From positions 558,001-622,000 of the forward strand of contig CBDBZX010000002.1 in the NCBI GenBank assembly GCA_965213645.1: 64,000 bases of DNA. Direction: 5' to 3'. This document shows positions 33,718-42,347 of this stretch, piece by piece; the stretch's first letter is position 1, and each line of letters begins with the position of its first letter. Origin of the DNA: CBDBZX01 sp965213645. Its GTDB lineage: Bacteria > Deinococcota > Deinococci > Deinococcales > Trueperaceae. A program made the position numbers and the translations under genes. A model generated the notes under the pieces. It was not told the origin of the DNA and did not search any database. It worked only from the letters and a program-made list of their open reading frames with translations.

Positions 33718-34137
33718 TTAACCTCTCTGCGCCATCGGATGTCCAGGGCTAAACTCGAGCAAATCCCACAAGTTCCCGTACAAATCCTTGAATACTGCCA
33801 CCGTGCCATACTCCGCCTCTTTAGGCTCTCTGACGAACTCAATACCTTTTGAGACCATCTCGCGGTAGTCGCGCCAGAAGTCGTCGGTGCTGAGAAACAG
33901 AAAAACCCTGCCGCCGGACTGGTTGCCGATGAAGGGTTCTTGCTCTGGCTTGGAGGCCCTGGCTAAAAGGAGTGTTGTGCCGTCCCCGCCGGGTGGAGAC
34001 ACCACGACCCAGCGTTTGTCTTGCTCGGGCTCGTAGGTGTCCTCGAGCAGCGCAAAATGAAGTTTCTCAGTATAAAAAGCGATAGCCTCGTCGTAATCTC
34101 TCACAACTAAGGCTATGTGGGCAATGGTCTGTTTCAT
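33718..34137 (-). CDS. VOC-superfamily (glyoxalase/bleomycin-resistance-like) protein
   Basis: The 139-residue protein has the two beta-alpha-beta-beta-beta modules of the VOC fold: IAHIALVVRDYDEAIAFYTEKLHF with a metal His at the first strand and VFKDLYGNLWDLLEFS at the last. Substrate unknown. I start it at ATG 34137 since GGAGG lies six bases upstream, rather than 15 bases earlier. Confidence 0.85.
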   Translation of the reverse strand: MKQTIAHIALVVRDYDEAIAFYTEKLHFALLEDTYEPEQDKRWVVVSPPGGDGTTLLLARASKPEQEPFIGNQSGGRVFLFLSTDDFWRDYREMVSKGIEFVREPKEAEYGTVAVFKDLYGNLWDLLEFSPGHPMAQRG

Positions 34138-34191
34138 GTGCGCCTCCGCCATTTAGCGTAAGGCTAAAGGTCCAGCGCTCGCAACTTTTAT

Positions 34192-34491
34192 TTACAGCGA
34201 GTTGTACGCAGCAGGAACGTATTCCCACAACACGGGCTCGGGCGCGAAGAAGGGGTCGAAGACGAGGTGAAGCTCGTCTAATGCGGCGCTGCTAAGCTCG
34301 GGGCTAAAGACGGCCCAGCCGAGACCTTCGTGCGCTCTCTTGTTGCCTTTTTCAAAACCGTAGTCGAGCAAATCGCCGTGGCGGGCGTGCCAGACGGCTA
34401 GGGCTTTGAGCAAGAAGAGGTGTGCGCCCTCTTTGATCTTGACCGAGACCATCACGTGTTCGTCTAAGTAGCTGGGTGGCGAGATGTTCAT
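34192..34491 (-). CDS. Hypothetical protein
   Basis: This 99-residue protein is mixed in composition, with no signal peptide or membrane segment and no motif I recognise. Notable patches are HARHGDLLDYGFEKGNKRAHEGLGWAVF and DPFFAPEPVLWEYVP. Codon pattern fits the neighbours and it is not overlapped by another gene, so it is probably real. Confidence 0.5.
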   Translation of the reverse strand: MNISPPSYLDEHVMVSVKIKEGAHLFLLKALAVWHARHGDLLDYGFEKGNKRAHEGLGWAVFSPELSSAALDELHLVFDPFFAPEPVLWEYVPAAYNSL

Positions 34492-34629
34492 GGGCTAAGT
34501 GTAGAGAAGGGGGTCTTACAGGATTCTGACCGGACGTAATCTCGTGACGTTGCCCCTTCGCTGCAAGACACCTCTACAGCCTAGGTCGTAGGAGGTGCGA
34601 CGCTTGTAAAAATATCTGCTTGTATCTGT

Positions 34630-34810
34630 TAGCAGTTCCACAACTTATTGAGACAGGACGCCGCAGGAATCATCTCATAACGTGCGTACTAGTTATCGTT
34701 CATCCCCGAAAGGGGACGCAGTTTGCTGCCTGCAACGCTGCTTTGTGGACCGAGAGTGTCTCTGACCAGATGACTATAGTGCCCCTTCCCCTCTAGGGGT
34801 ATACCTGCTA
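34630..34810 (+). repeat. MITE-like repeat copy A (181 bp, long form)
   Basis: It runs from TAGCAGTTCC to TACCTGCTA, ends that are imperfect inverted repeats of each other (TAGCAGTT and TAGCAGGT). Inside are the hairpin CCCCGAAAGGGG and AACGTGCGTACTAG. Just before the right end it carries a 28-base segment with CCCCTTCCCCTCTAGGGG between GATGA and TACCTGCT that copies B and D lack and copy C shares. The rest of 34492-34947 shows no gene, apart from a TATACT box at 34866 that may serve mscS. Confidence 0.8.
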
Positions 34811-34947
34811 TGTGAGGGTGCTCACACCTCTCGAGAAAAGTCGGACGATCTCTCGAGTGTGGTGCTATACTGCTCAGCAGACGGGGGCGGTAAGAAGGCT
34901 TATGCAAGCCACAGTGTATTCAAGTAGGTGCGCTATATGAAGCAACG

Positions 34948-36132
34948 ATGACTCAAATACGTGACTTTTTCTCGAGGCTCTTAGGCGAGCTGTGGCGCAG
35001 TTTAGAGGAGACTTTCGGGCTCTTCGACTCGGAGGCCACCACCACGAGCGTATTCACGGACGCGCTCAACCAACTGCTCGTCTCCGCATTGCTGGTTCTG
35101 CTTTTCGTAGGCGTCTATATCGCGCTTCGCGCCGGGTTGCGCTTTATCCTCGGGCGCACGAACTTGAGCAGCAGCATTACCGGACCTATCACAGTCGCGC
35201 TGCGTTACACGATGATTGTGCTCGCAGCTTTGGCTGTCATGTCTCAATTTGGCGTTTCCAATCAAATTTCGGGGAGCGCAGCTAGGGCGGCTGTCGTCGC
35301 CTTTCTCTTTTATTTAGCCTGGATTATCTTGCAGAAGCTCCTCAGCAATGTGTTGGGGCGCTATAGCCTCGACCAGTCGATCCTGCAACTCCTGCGCAAC
35401 GTCGTTTCCGTCGTGCTCGTCGCCTTCGGCGTTGCGGCGGTGCTTTCGCAGGTCGGTGTGGACATTGTCGCGGCAGTGGGGGCTTTAGGCATCGCGGGTA
35501 TCGCGGTGGGTTTTGCGGCGCAAGATACGCTGTCGAACTTTATTTCGGGTATTACCCTCCTGGTCGAGCGCCCCTTTCGCATCGGCGATTGGGTGGAAAT
35601 CAATGGGCAAGTCGGCAAGGTTAAAGAGATCACCCTGCGCAATACGCTGCTCGTAACCAGGGACAACATCGTCACCTCGATTCCCAATGCGAACGTCGGC
35701 ACGTCGGATATCATTAACTTTAGCGCGGGCGGGCCACTCCGCATCAACGTGCCGATTGGTATCGCTTACAAGGAATCCACCAAGCACGCTAGAGAGGTCA
35801 TCATGCCGATTCTGAACGCAGACGAGCGCGTGATGCGCCTGCCCGCGCCGAGCGTCCGGCTGGTCGAACTCGGGGACTCGTCGGTAAACCTCATGATGGT
35901 CTACTGGATTGAGCCTAGCAACATCGCCATCGAGCCGAAAATCAGCGCGGATATTTTAGAGGCGAGCAAAGAAGCCTTAGACGAAGCGGGCATCGAGATT
36001 CCCTTCCCGCATTTGCAGCTCTTTATCGACGGAGCGAGTGGGCTCAAGCCGGTGATGGAGCCGCTTTATTCAGTTGAGCAGCCGCAAGTCGCGAATTCAG
36101 CGAGTGGTTCGGTGAAGCAGTTTAGTAAGTAA
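34948..36132 (+). CDS. MscS-family mechanosensitive ion channel
   Basis: The 394-residue protein has an N-terminal amphipathic part, about five hydrophobic segments between residues 30 and 190, and the MscS signature AGIAVGFAAQDTLSNFISG in the pore helix near 185-205. The cytoplasmic beta domain follows (FRIGDWVEINGQVGKVKEITLRNT). It should open under membrane tension to release solutes on osmotic downshock. A TATACT box lies about 80 bases upstream. The C-terminal 30 residues are serine/glutamine-rich. Confidence 0.92.
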   Translation: MTQIRDFFSRLLGELWRSLEETFGLFDSEATTTSVFTDALNQLLVSALLVLLFVGVYIALRAGLRFILGRTNLSSSITGPITVALRYTMIVLAALAVMSQFGVSNQISGSAARAAVVAFLFYLAWIILQKLLSNVLGRYSLDQSILQLLRNVVSVVLVAFGVAAVLSQVGVDIVAAVGALGIAGIAVGFAAQDTLSNFISGITLLVERPFRIGDWVEINGQVGKVKEITLRNTLLVTRDNIVTSIPNANVGTSDIINFSAGGPLRINVPIGIAYKESTKHAREVIMPILNADERVMRLPAPSVRLVELGDSSVNLMMVYWIEPSNIAIEPKISADILEASKEALDEAGIEIPFPHLQLFIDGASGLKPVMEPLYSVEQPQVANSASGSVKQFSK

Positions 36133-36178
36133 TACTTGGTAGACCACGCTGAAAAGGTCACAGAAAGAGGCAAATGCA

Positions 36179-36207
36179 GTAGGGGCAGGTTTCAAACCTG
36201 CCCCTAC
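36179..36207. repeat. Palindrome of the GTAGGGGC family
   Basis: GTAGGGGCAGGTTT and AAACCTGCCCCTAC flank one C. Related palindromes lie at 61669 and 61735, and a half-copy at 57013. Here it follows the mscS gene and may serve as its terminator stem. Confidence 0.7.
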
Positions 36208-36238
36208 GCCGCGCACGTCCTTACTAGAAAGATATATT

Positions 36239-36372
36239 TAGCAGTTCCAAGACATACTGAGACAGATTACTACAGGTCTCATCTCCGTAAGTGCGTGCTA
36301 GTTGCGCAAGTTTGCTGCCTAGCAACGGTAACTCATACAGTGAGAGTGTCTCTAACCAGATGATACCTGCTA
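36239..36372 (+). repeat. MITE-like repeat copy B (134 bp, short form)
   Basis: It has the same ends as copy A (TAGCAGTTCC and TACCTGCTA) but without the 28-base segment, so the IS110 target AGCAGGTATCATCTGG is uninterrupted on its minus strand. The interior is about two-thirds similar to copies A and C (GTTTGCTGCCTAGCAAC, GAGAGTGTCTCTAACCAGATGA). Confidence 0.8.
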
Positions 36373-36428
36373 ATTGTGCGAAATTCAAAGAGGTCGAGCA
36401 ATACCAGATTGAAAGGGGGGTGACACAA

Positions 36429-36457
36429 TTAAACACGCGACTTTATCGCGTGTTTAA
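36429..36457. terminator. Eleven-bp hairpin between mscS repeats and the glycosyltransferase gene
   Basis: TTAAACACGCG pairs perfectly with CGCGTGTTTAA around ACTTTAT. It lies between convergent genes and may terminate on either strand, with short T or A stretches in the arms themselves. Confidence 0.6.
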
Positions 36458-36506
36458 CCGGAAAGGGTATTGTACGGATTCTGATTGATTACTCGAGCTA
36501 ACCTGC

Positions 36507-37700
36507 TCACGCCCTTCCCAAAATTGCCCCTAAAAGCGTCTCGCGCACGGCCTCGACTGAAAAGTGATGGGCTTGGCGCTGCTGCGCTGCTCGAGACATA
36601 GCGTTATACCTCTCGGGACGCTCTAAAACGTCAACAAGTTTTTGTGCTGCGCTTTGCGGGTCGTTCAAATCCCAATAACGCCCTTCTGTTCCATCTCGAA
36701 AGACCTCAGGCACGCCGCCTACGGGCGCAGCGAAAACGGGTTTACCGACTGCCATCGCCTCGAGTAAAACGATGCCGAAGCTCTCCATGTGCGCCGCGTG
36801 GACGTAGGCGCGGTGTTTGGGGATATGTCTCCAGGCTTGGGGGAGAGCGCCCGTAAAGGTGACGTAACTGCGCAGATTGAGTTGGTCTGCAAGTGCTTCT
36901 AACCTCCCTCGTTCCGAACCGTCGCCGACGATGCTCAAACTATAGGGGTGGCCGAGTTTGTGAGCGGCAGCTAAGGTGCGGAGCAAGAAGGCTTGGTTTT
37001 TGCGTGGCTCCAACGTCCCTATCGTGATGAGGTCGGCTTCGGGCGGTTGCGCAGACGCGGCTAAGGACTCAGCGCGTGGCACAAAGTTCGGCACGACGTA
37101 GCGCGGCACGTTGGCAATCTCAGGGATAGCGCCCAGTACCTGCTGTTCCATAAAGTGTGAAACAAAGATGAGCCTATCCATGCGCGGCAAGACGCGCCTA
37201 TCTCGAGCGATCATCTGACGGTACACGCGGCAGCCGCGTTTGATGACACCTTTGCCGACCCACTCCTCCGCCATAGAGAGGTTGACATGGATAGCGAGAA
37301 CAAGCTCGAGGTTATGACCCGCGTCTCTAAGCGTCAGCGCAGAGGCGGCGCTGACGGGGTCTTGGGCGTAGATGAGGGCGGGGGTTTCCGCGTGGCGCAG
37401 TTCGTGGTGCAGTACATGGCGCATCAGCATCAGGCGGGCGTGTTCGTAGTACCAAGCGTGCGCGGGGCCGGAGAGTTTTTCTAGCCCTTTGCCGAAACCG
37501 AGCAGGGGATAGGTGAGCACCGGGGGAGCGCTGAAGGGGGAGACGACGTTTGCTGAAATACCGACCTCTTGAGCGACCTCCAAAAGAACGTTGAAGTGTT
37601 TTTGAATCCCGCCTACCGTCCCCATCGGGCGGTGCAAGGTAGCGACGACGATAGGCTGAGTGCTGAGGGTCGTTCGTCTAGTTTGAACGTGCGCTGACAA
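36507..37700 (-). CDS. Glycosyltransferase, family 4 type
   Basis: This 397-residue GT-B enzyme shows the C-terminal nucleotide-sugar domain with TIGTLEPRKNQAFLLRTLA near 235, and ESFGIVLLEAMAVGKPVFA (the E-x7-E motif) near 310. The N-terminal acceptor domain starts PMGTVGGIQKHFNVLLEVA. It begins at TTG, three bases after the end of the sugar-phosphotransferase gene, so both belong to one exopolysaccharide operon. Donor and acceptor sugars cannot be told from the sequence. Confidence 0.88.
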   Translation of the reverse strand: MSAHVQTRRTTLSTQPIVVATLHRPMGTVGGIQKHFNVLLEVAQEVGISANVVSPFSAPPVLTYPLLGFGKGLEKLSGPAHAWYYEHARLMLMRHVLHHELRHAETPALIYAQDPVSAASALTLRDAGHNLELVLAIHVNLSMAEEWVGKGVIKRGCRVYRQMIARDRRVLPRMDRLIFVSHFMEQQVLGAIPEIANVPRYVVPNFVPRAESLAASAQPPEADLITIGTLEPRKNQAFLLRTLAAAHKLGHPYSLSIVGDGSERGRLEALADQLNLRSYVTFTGALPQAWRHIPKHRAYVHAAHMESFGIVLLEAMAVGKPVFAAPVGGVPEVFRDGTEGRYWDLNDPQSAAQKLVDVLERPERYNAMSRAAQQRQAHHFSVEAVRETLLGAILGRA

Positions 37701-37703
37701 GCG

Positions 37704-39173
37704 TTAGCGTGCTCCGTTGGGTTTAATGACGACCTGCACCGTTTCGCAGAGCAAGATGAAGTCCCACCAGACCGACCAGTTGCGCACGTAATGTTCCTCC
37801 ATCCAGAGCCGCTCTTCAAAGCGCACGTTGTTGCGCTCTGAGACCTGCCAGTGCCCCGTCATGCCGGGTTTCGCCTCGAAGACGATTTGGTTCGACTCGG
37901 GGATGTTGGCGAGCTCTTCCAAGAGGTAGGGGCGCGGTCCGACCAAGCTCATCTGACCTGCAAAAACGTTGAGGAGTTGGGGCAGTTCGTCTAAGCTGTA
38001 TTTGCGCAGCAGCCGCCCGGCTCTGGTGATGCGCGGGTCGTCATGGAGCTTATGAAACAGCTCGTATTCGGTGCGGTATCTAGGGTCTTGCTCGAAGAGG
38101 TTGCGAAGTTGCGCTTCGGCGTCCACGTGCATACTCCGAAACTTGAAGCAGCAAAAGGGCTCGCCCCGCTGACCGATGCGACGACTGTGGTAGAGGGCGG
38201 GGCCGGGGCTGTCTAAGCGAATCCACCCGTAAAGCGCGGCGAGGAGCGGAAAGAGGAACATGAGCGCGAGCCCGGAACCGATGATGTCCATGGTGCGTTT
38301 GACGGCGCGGTTGGTGTGTGAAGCCAGGTTGTTTTTAATATCCAGCGTCATCATGTTGTGGAGGCCGCTGGCGTAACGTTTGGTGGTTTCTAAGCTCGAG
38401 AGGTCCGAAATAAACTTGAGCTTTTTGGGTGCGCCCCCCTGCCGCCCGACGCTCAGCTTGAGCCCGTGCTCAGGCAGACCTGTGTGGGTCACAAAAACAT
38501 GCTTGAGTGAGCGACTTTCGATGAAATGCTGCGCGTCCTCCACCGTTCCCCTCACCGGCACACCCGCGAGCGTGCGCCCGACCTGCTCAGGGTTGTGGTC
38601 GAAAAAGGCGATAGGATTGAGGCCGACTAGGGGGCGCGACTTCATCACCTCAGCAACGAGCTTGCCCGTCGTGTTCGCGCCGATAATAACAACGGGTGAA
38701 CCCCAAACGCCCAAGTGGGAGAGCCAGCGCTTCGTGAGGTACTTCAACACGGGGCTTATAGTCATGCCAATCGCGGTAGCTAAAATCGTGAACGTCACGG
38801 GCAATAAGATAAATTCGCTGACAAAAAGACTGATTCCTAAAATGATAAAGCCTACATAAAAGGTGCCGACCACTTGCTTTCTGAGGTGCTGAATCGCGGT
38901 GATGCCGTAGCCTGGATAGAGCCCTTCGCGCAAATACATGAGCGGCCATAAGAGCAAAAAGAAGAGGGTCGCCCGACCCGCTGAAACGAGTACGCTATGC
39001 TCCGCGCCGAATAAGATATGAACATAGTCCGCCGCGAGAATGGCGAACAGGGCGCTCAAGAGGTCCGTAGCGACCAGAGCGGTAATGACAAAAGATAGAC
39101 GTAATGTAAGGAGTCCTGAGCGTTTGCTCGCCCTGCTAGGACGCCACGTGAGATTTTTGAATGGTTGCAGCAT
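37704..39173 (-). CDS. Exopolysaccharide polyprenyl glycosylphosphotransferase (WcaJ/WbaP type)
   Basis: The 489-residue protein starts polysaccharide units by moving a sugar phosphate onto undecaprenyl phosphate. It has about four N-terminal membrane segments (residues 25-135), a CoA-binding-like fold (VVIIGANTTGKLVAE, near 165), and the catalytic sugar-transferase domain: KRTMDIIGSGLALMFLFPL, FKFRSMHVDA, SLDELPQLLNV and MSLVGPRPYL. ATG 39173 is chosen because GAGGGG lies eight bases upstream. The glycosyltransferase gene follows immediately. Confidence 0.92.
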   Translation of the reverse strand: MLQPFKNLTWRPSRASKRSGLLTLRLSFVITALVATDLLSALFAILAADYVHILFGAEHSVLVSAGRATLFFLLLWPLMYLREGLYPGYGITAIQHLRKQVVGTFYVGFIILGISLFVSEFILLPVTFTILATAIGMTISPVLKYLTKRWLSHLGVWGSPVVIIGANTTGKLVAEVMKSRPLVGLNPIAFFDHNPEQVGRTLAGVPVRGTVEDAQHFIESRSLKHVFVTHTGLPEHGLKLSVGRQGGAPKKLKFISDLSSLETTKRYASGLHNMMTLDIKNNLASHTNRAVKRTMDIIGSGLALMFLFPLLAALYGWIRLDSPGPALYHSRRIGQRGEPFCCFKFRSMHVDAEAQLRNLFEQDPRYRTEYELFHKLHDDPRITRAGRLLRKYSLDELPQLLNVFAGQMSLVGPRPYLLEELANIPESNQIVFEAKPGMTGHWQVSERNNVRFEERLWMEEHYVRNWSVWWDFILLCETVQVVIKPNGAR

Positions 39174-39732
39174 AATGGTTGCCCCTCGCAATAGCGACTG
39201 ATCATGCTTTCACATGATAGACATGTGTAATCGTTGCGCTGGATATTTCGTTGGTTTGAGGATTAAAGGCGTAACGACGAAGAAATATACCACCCGGAAC
39301 GTGTGGCTTTGAACAGCTCCCCTCTGCTCAAAATTGTAGGTGAGACTAAACTTCCGCTCTCACACTTGGAGTCTATACCAGGTCGTTAAGGAAATGCAAT
39401 AGCTCATCTGAGCGATGTGAACTTGCAAAGTGTTAATAGAAAATTAACAAAAAGTACACTTTCGACTTTACAGTTTGCAAAAGTGAACCGACTGCTCCAT
39501 TTTTCCTACTTTCCCCCTCGCTCATCGCTACCTATCTTAGCGTGCATTATGTCAGCGAACGTTCAGCCCGCACTCCCCTATGCTGTTTGGTGCCCCTTTT
39601 TTCGACTACACCGCATGTTCACGCCTATTTACCGGATCAACTCGAGAAGCAGCTTAGCTGAGGTGCGTACCTATTTGCGTATAGCGTCTGTCCCTCGTCC
39701 CTATGGCGTTCGTGATCATTAAGGTCAGGTCA
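39174..39732. other. Intergenic region, no gene seen
   Basis: About 560 bases, AT-richer than its surroundings near 39400-39520, between the sugar-phosphotransferase start and the end of the adaptor gene. It should hold the promoter of the exopolysaccharide operon. An ORF at 39417-39722 has no ribosome site, no recognisable protein and atypical composition, so I do not call it. Confidence 0.5.
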
Positions 39733-41196
39733 CTACGGACTCCCCGAAACCGCGAGCTGAGACCCCTCACGCAGTCCGGTAGGGACGGGGTAGATGACTT
39801 GCGCCCCTTCGCCAAGACCGTCCACGGCGACTCGGTCCTCGACTTCAGCGAGCACGTCGACGTTTTGACGCGCGGCGGTGTCGCCCTCGACGACGTAGAC
39901 GAACGTCTCACCAATTTCGCTCTGCACTGCGCCTGCGGGCAAGAGGATGCCTTCGGCGGCTTTATAGGCGTAGGGGAGTTGGGTCACGACGCCGCTGGGG
40001 ATTTGGGTCTGCGACCCGTAGAACTGAGCGGTGATCTCAACAAGCTGCGTTTCGGGGTCCACGCGGCTCTGGCTCAGCACCTTTGCGCCGTAGTCGAGGC
40101 CGCCATATTTGATGTACAAGATGCCCTGCTCGACGATGCGAGCGGCGACGTCTAAAGGCACGTTGAAGCGGGCGGTTTGTTCACTGTTGTTGGCGAGGCG
40201 AAAGACCGGCACGCCGCCCTGCACGCTCTCGCCCTCCTCGACGAGCAGCTCGACGATTTCGCCTGCAAAGGGAGCGCGGATGGTGGCGGCTTGCAGGGCT
40301 TGGCGTATCTGCGTCAACCGAGTTTGGGCTTGCTCTAGGGTGAGGCGCAGGATTTCTAAGCCTTCTGTAGTGGCCCTTGTGCTCCTTGCCACGGCGTTTT
40401 GCGCGTCGCTATAGGCGGTCTCGGCTTGGATGAACTGCGCTTCTAAGTTGGTGAGTTCGGCTAGAGAGATGAAGCCCTCGGCGTAGAGCTGTTGCCCTTC
40501 GGTATAGCGTTGGCGGGCGGCGTTTAAGGTCACTTCGGCGCTGCGCAGCCCTGAGTTGGCGCTGGTGCGCTCCTCTTGGTTGGCCTGCTGCGCTTGTTGC
40601 AAGGCGACGCGGGCGCTCTCGACCTCGAGCACCGTATTCTGCTCATCCAACTCCAAGGTGTCCGTATCCAAAATGATCACGGGCTCATCCTTGCCGACCA
40701 CGGTGTCTTCACGCTTCAAGACGTTCAGTACGCGCCCGCTCGTGCCGGCTGCGATGCGGCTCTCCTGCGCAGGCTCGACGATAACCGAGGTTACGCGCGT
40801 CGCGTTGAGCGTGCCCGGCTCGGCCACAACGACCTCGACAGGCCGCGCTTGCGGTTGAATTTCGTCCTGCGGCTGGTTTTGCGCTTGATTCGAATCCTGT
40901 GTGCTTTGCTGAGCCTGCGCGAGCCCTACGAAGCCCGCGCTACTTGTAGCGTTCGCAGGTTGTCGCGCTGCCTGCACTGTCTGAGCATTTGCTTGCTCAT
41001 TATCGGCACTTAACCCAGCGCTGCTCTGTCCGCTACCTTGCCCCGTACCCTGTCCTATGGTTTGTCCACTTTGCCCATTGGCGCGTCTTCCCAGCAGGTC
41101 TAACGCCTCACCCTGATACCACAAGCCGACGAGTAAGGCTGCGCCGACCAGGACGCCTAAGAGCAACAGTCTAAACCGCGTCTGATACTCCATCAT
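39733..41196 (-). CDS. HlyD/RND-type periplasmic adaptor (membrane fusion) protein
   Basis: The 487-residue protein has a membrane anchor at residues 8-26, a long Gln/Ser/Asn-rich spacer (30-115), and then the adaptor core: lipoyl half GTSGRVLNVLKREDTVVGKDEPV near 150, a coiled-coil hairpin (about 180-300), the second lipoyl half IRAPFAGEIVELLVEEGESV near 305, and a beta-barrel. Such proteins link an inner-membrane exporter to a TolC-type channel. It overlaps the upstream TolC-like gene by four bases. No exporter gene lies alongside. Confidence 0.88.
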   Translation of the reverse strand: MMEYQTRFRLLLLGVLVGAALLVGLWYQGEALDLLGRRANGQSGQTIGQGTGQGSGQSSAGLSADNEQANAQTVQAARQPANATSSAGFVGLAQAQQSTQDSNQAQNQPQDEIQPQARPVEVVVAEPGTLNATRVTSVIVEPAQESRIAAGTSGRVLNVLKREDTVVGKDEPVIILDTDTLELDEQNTVLEVESARVALQQAQQANQEERTSANSGLRSAEVTLNAARQRYTEGQQLYAEGFISLAELTNLEAQFIQAETAYSDAQNAVARSTRATTEGLEILRLTLEQAQTRLTQIRQALQAATIRAPFAGEIVELLVEEGESVQGGVPVFRLANNSEQTARFNVPLDVAARIVEQGILYIKYGGLDYGAKVLSQSRVDPETQLVEITAQFYGSQTQIPSGVVTQLPYAYKAAEGILLPAGAVQSEIGETFVYVVEGDTAARQNVDVLAEVEDRVAVDGLGEGAQVIYPVPTGLREGSQLAVSGSP

Positions 41197-42347
41197 GCAC
41201 CTCCACTAACGTTGTCACTAAAATCATCTGAATTACTGCTCGAGTTGTCTCCACCCGTGTTTCCTCCACCCGTATTTCCGCCACCCGAGGCGTCACCTAA
41301 ATCGCTCAGCTCGCTCAGTCCGGTCAGTTCGGCGAGCGAGCCCGCTTGCAGCGCCAAGAGCGCACTCAGATAGTCGCTCTTCGCGGCCAACGCCTCGAAC
41401 TCGGCCTCGCTGTACGCAAACTCGGTCTGCTGCAGTTCAAGCTCGGATATGAGCCCCGCCTCCAAGCGGTTTTGCTGCGCGGCGAAGCGCTCTTGCGCGT
41501 TTGCTAAGCGCTCCCTGGCGACCTCATAGGCCGTGCGGGTGGTCTGCGCCTGCGAGTAGAGGTCGCGGATGACGAGCGCGTAGTCGCGTGAGGCTTCTCG
41601 CGAGGTTTCCCCAGTGGCCTCCAAGCGGACGCGGGCGCTCTCAATTTCGGAGCGCGGCGTGAAGACGGGATCCAAGAGGTCGTTGTCAAGCTCGGCCAAC
41701 TCGAGCGCTTGCCGCGACTCCAGGACCGTCGGGTGCGCTTCGGCGCTCGCTAAGACGCGCTCGAGCGGCGGCACATCCACCAAGGCGTCGTCGGGGATAG
41801 GCTCTAAGGATTCGACCACCACGGCTTGCTCTAAAAGTCCGTTGAGGCGGCGTTGCGCCAAATTGAGCGCCTCTTGCGCGGCGCTCTCCGCCTGCTGCGC
41901 CCCCTCCAAGGCGGTGGTCGCGTCCTGCAAGTCGAGTTGCGTCGCCGTACCGTTTGCAAGGCGAATCTCGGCGGCCCGCAAAAGCTGCGCGTTGAGGGAA
42001 ACGCGCCGACTGGCAAGCTCGTCGGCCTGCCGCGCTCTGAGCGCCTCGGCGTAGGCGCTGCCGATCTCGGCGAAGCTCTGAAAGTAGGCGCTCTCATAGG
42101 CCGCTTGCGCTAACTCGAAGCGCCGCCGCGCCGCCTCAATCTCAGGGCGCAAGGCGAGCGGGTCGGCCTCGCGGCGTTCTAAGTTGGCTCTGGCTTCGTC
42201 CAGCTCGAGCTGCGCCGTCAGGATCGCCGGGCGCTCCAAAACGCCCTCCAGCGACTCTTCGAGGGTCAGCGCCGCTGCCCAAGTGCTCAGCCCAATCGCC
42301 GCAGCAATCAGCGCAGTAAGGAGGGTGAAGAGAAGAGGTCGCCTCAC
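41193..42347 (-). CDS. TolC-family outer-membrane efflux protein (second)
   Basis: The 384-residue protein has a signal peptide (LLFTLLTALIAAAIGLSTWAAA) and two long coiled-coil stretches rich in Ala, Glu, Gln and Arg, as in TolC-like helical barrels. The C-terminus is a low-complexity Gly/Asn/Ser/Asp tail with GGGNTGG repeats. It is shorter than a standard TolC. It overlaps its neighbours by four bases on each side, and with them forms a three-gene export operon. Confidence 0.8.
   Translation of the reverse strand: MRRPLLFTLLTALIAAAIGLSTWAAALTLEESLEGVLERPAILTAQLELDEARANLERREADPLALRPEIEAARRRFELAQAAYESAYFQSFAEIGSAYAEALRARQADELASRRVSLNAQLLRAAEIRLANGTATQLDLQDATTALEGAQQAESAAQEALNLAQRRLNGLLEQAVVVESLEPIPDDALVDVPPLERVLASAEAHPTVLESRQALELAELDNDLLDPVFTPRSEIESARVRLEATGETSREASRDYALVIRDLYSQAQTTRTAYEVARERLANAQERFAAQQNRLEAGLISELELQQTEFAYSEAEFEALAAKSDYLSALLALQAGSLAELTGLSELSDLGDASGGGNTGGGNTGGDNSSSNSDDFSDNVSGGA

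Noticed and set aside
34625..34815. Target-site duplications around the MITE-like repeats
   Set aside because: Short matches such as TGT or AGAG occur but are not consistent between copies, so I do not claim a duplication length.
39417..39722. 101-codon frame in the gap before the adaptor gene
   Set aside because: Composition and lack of a ribosome site do not support coding.
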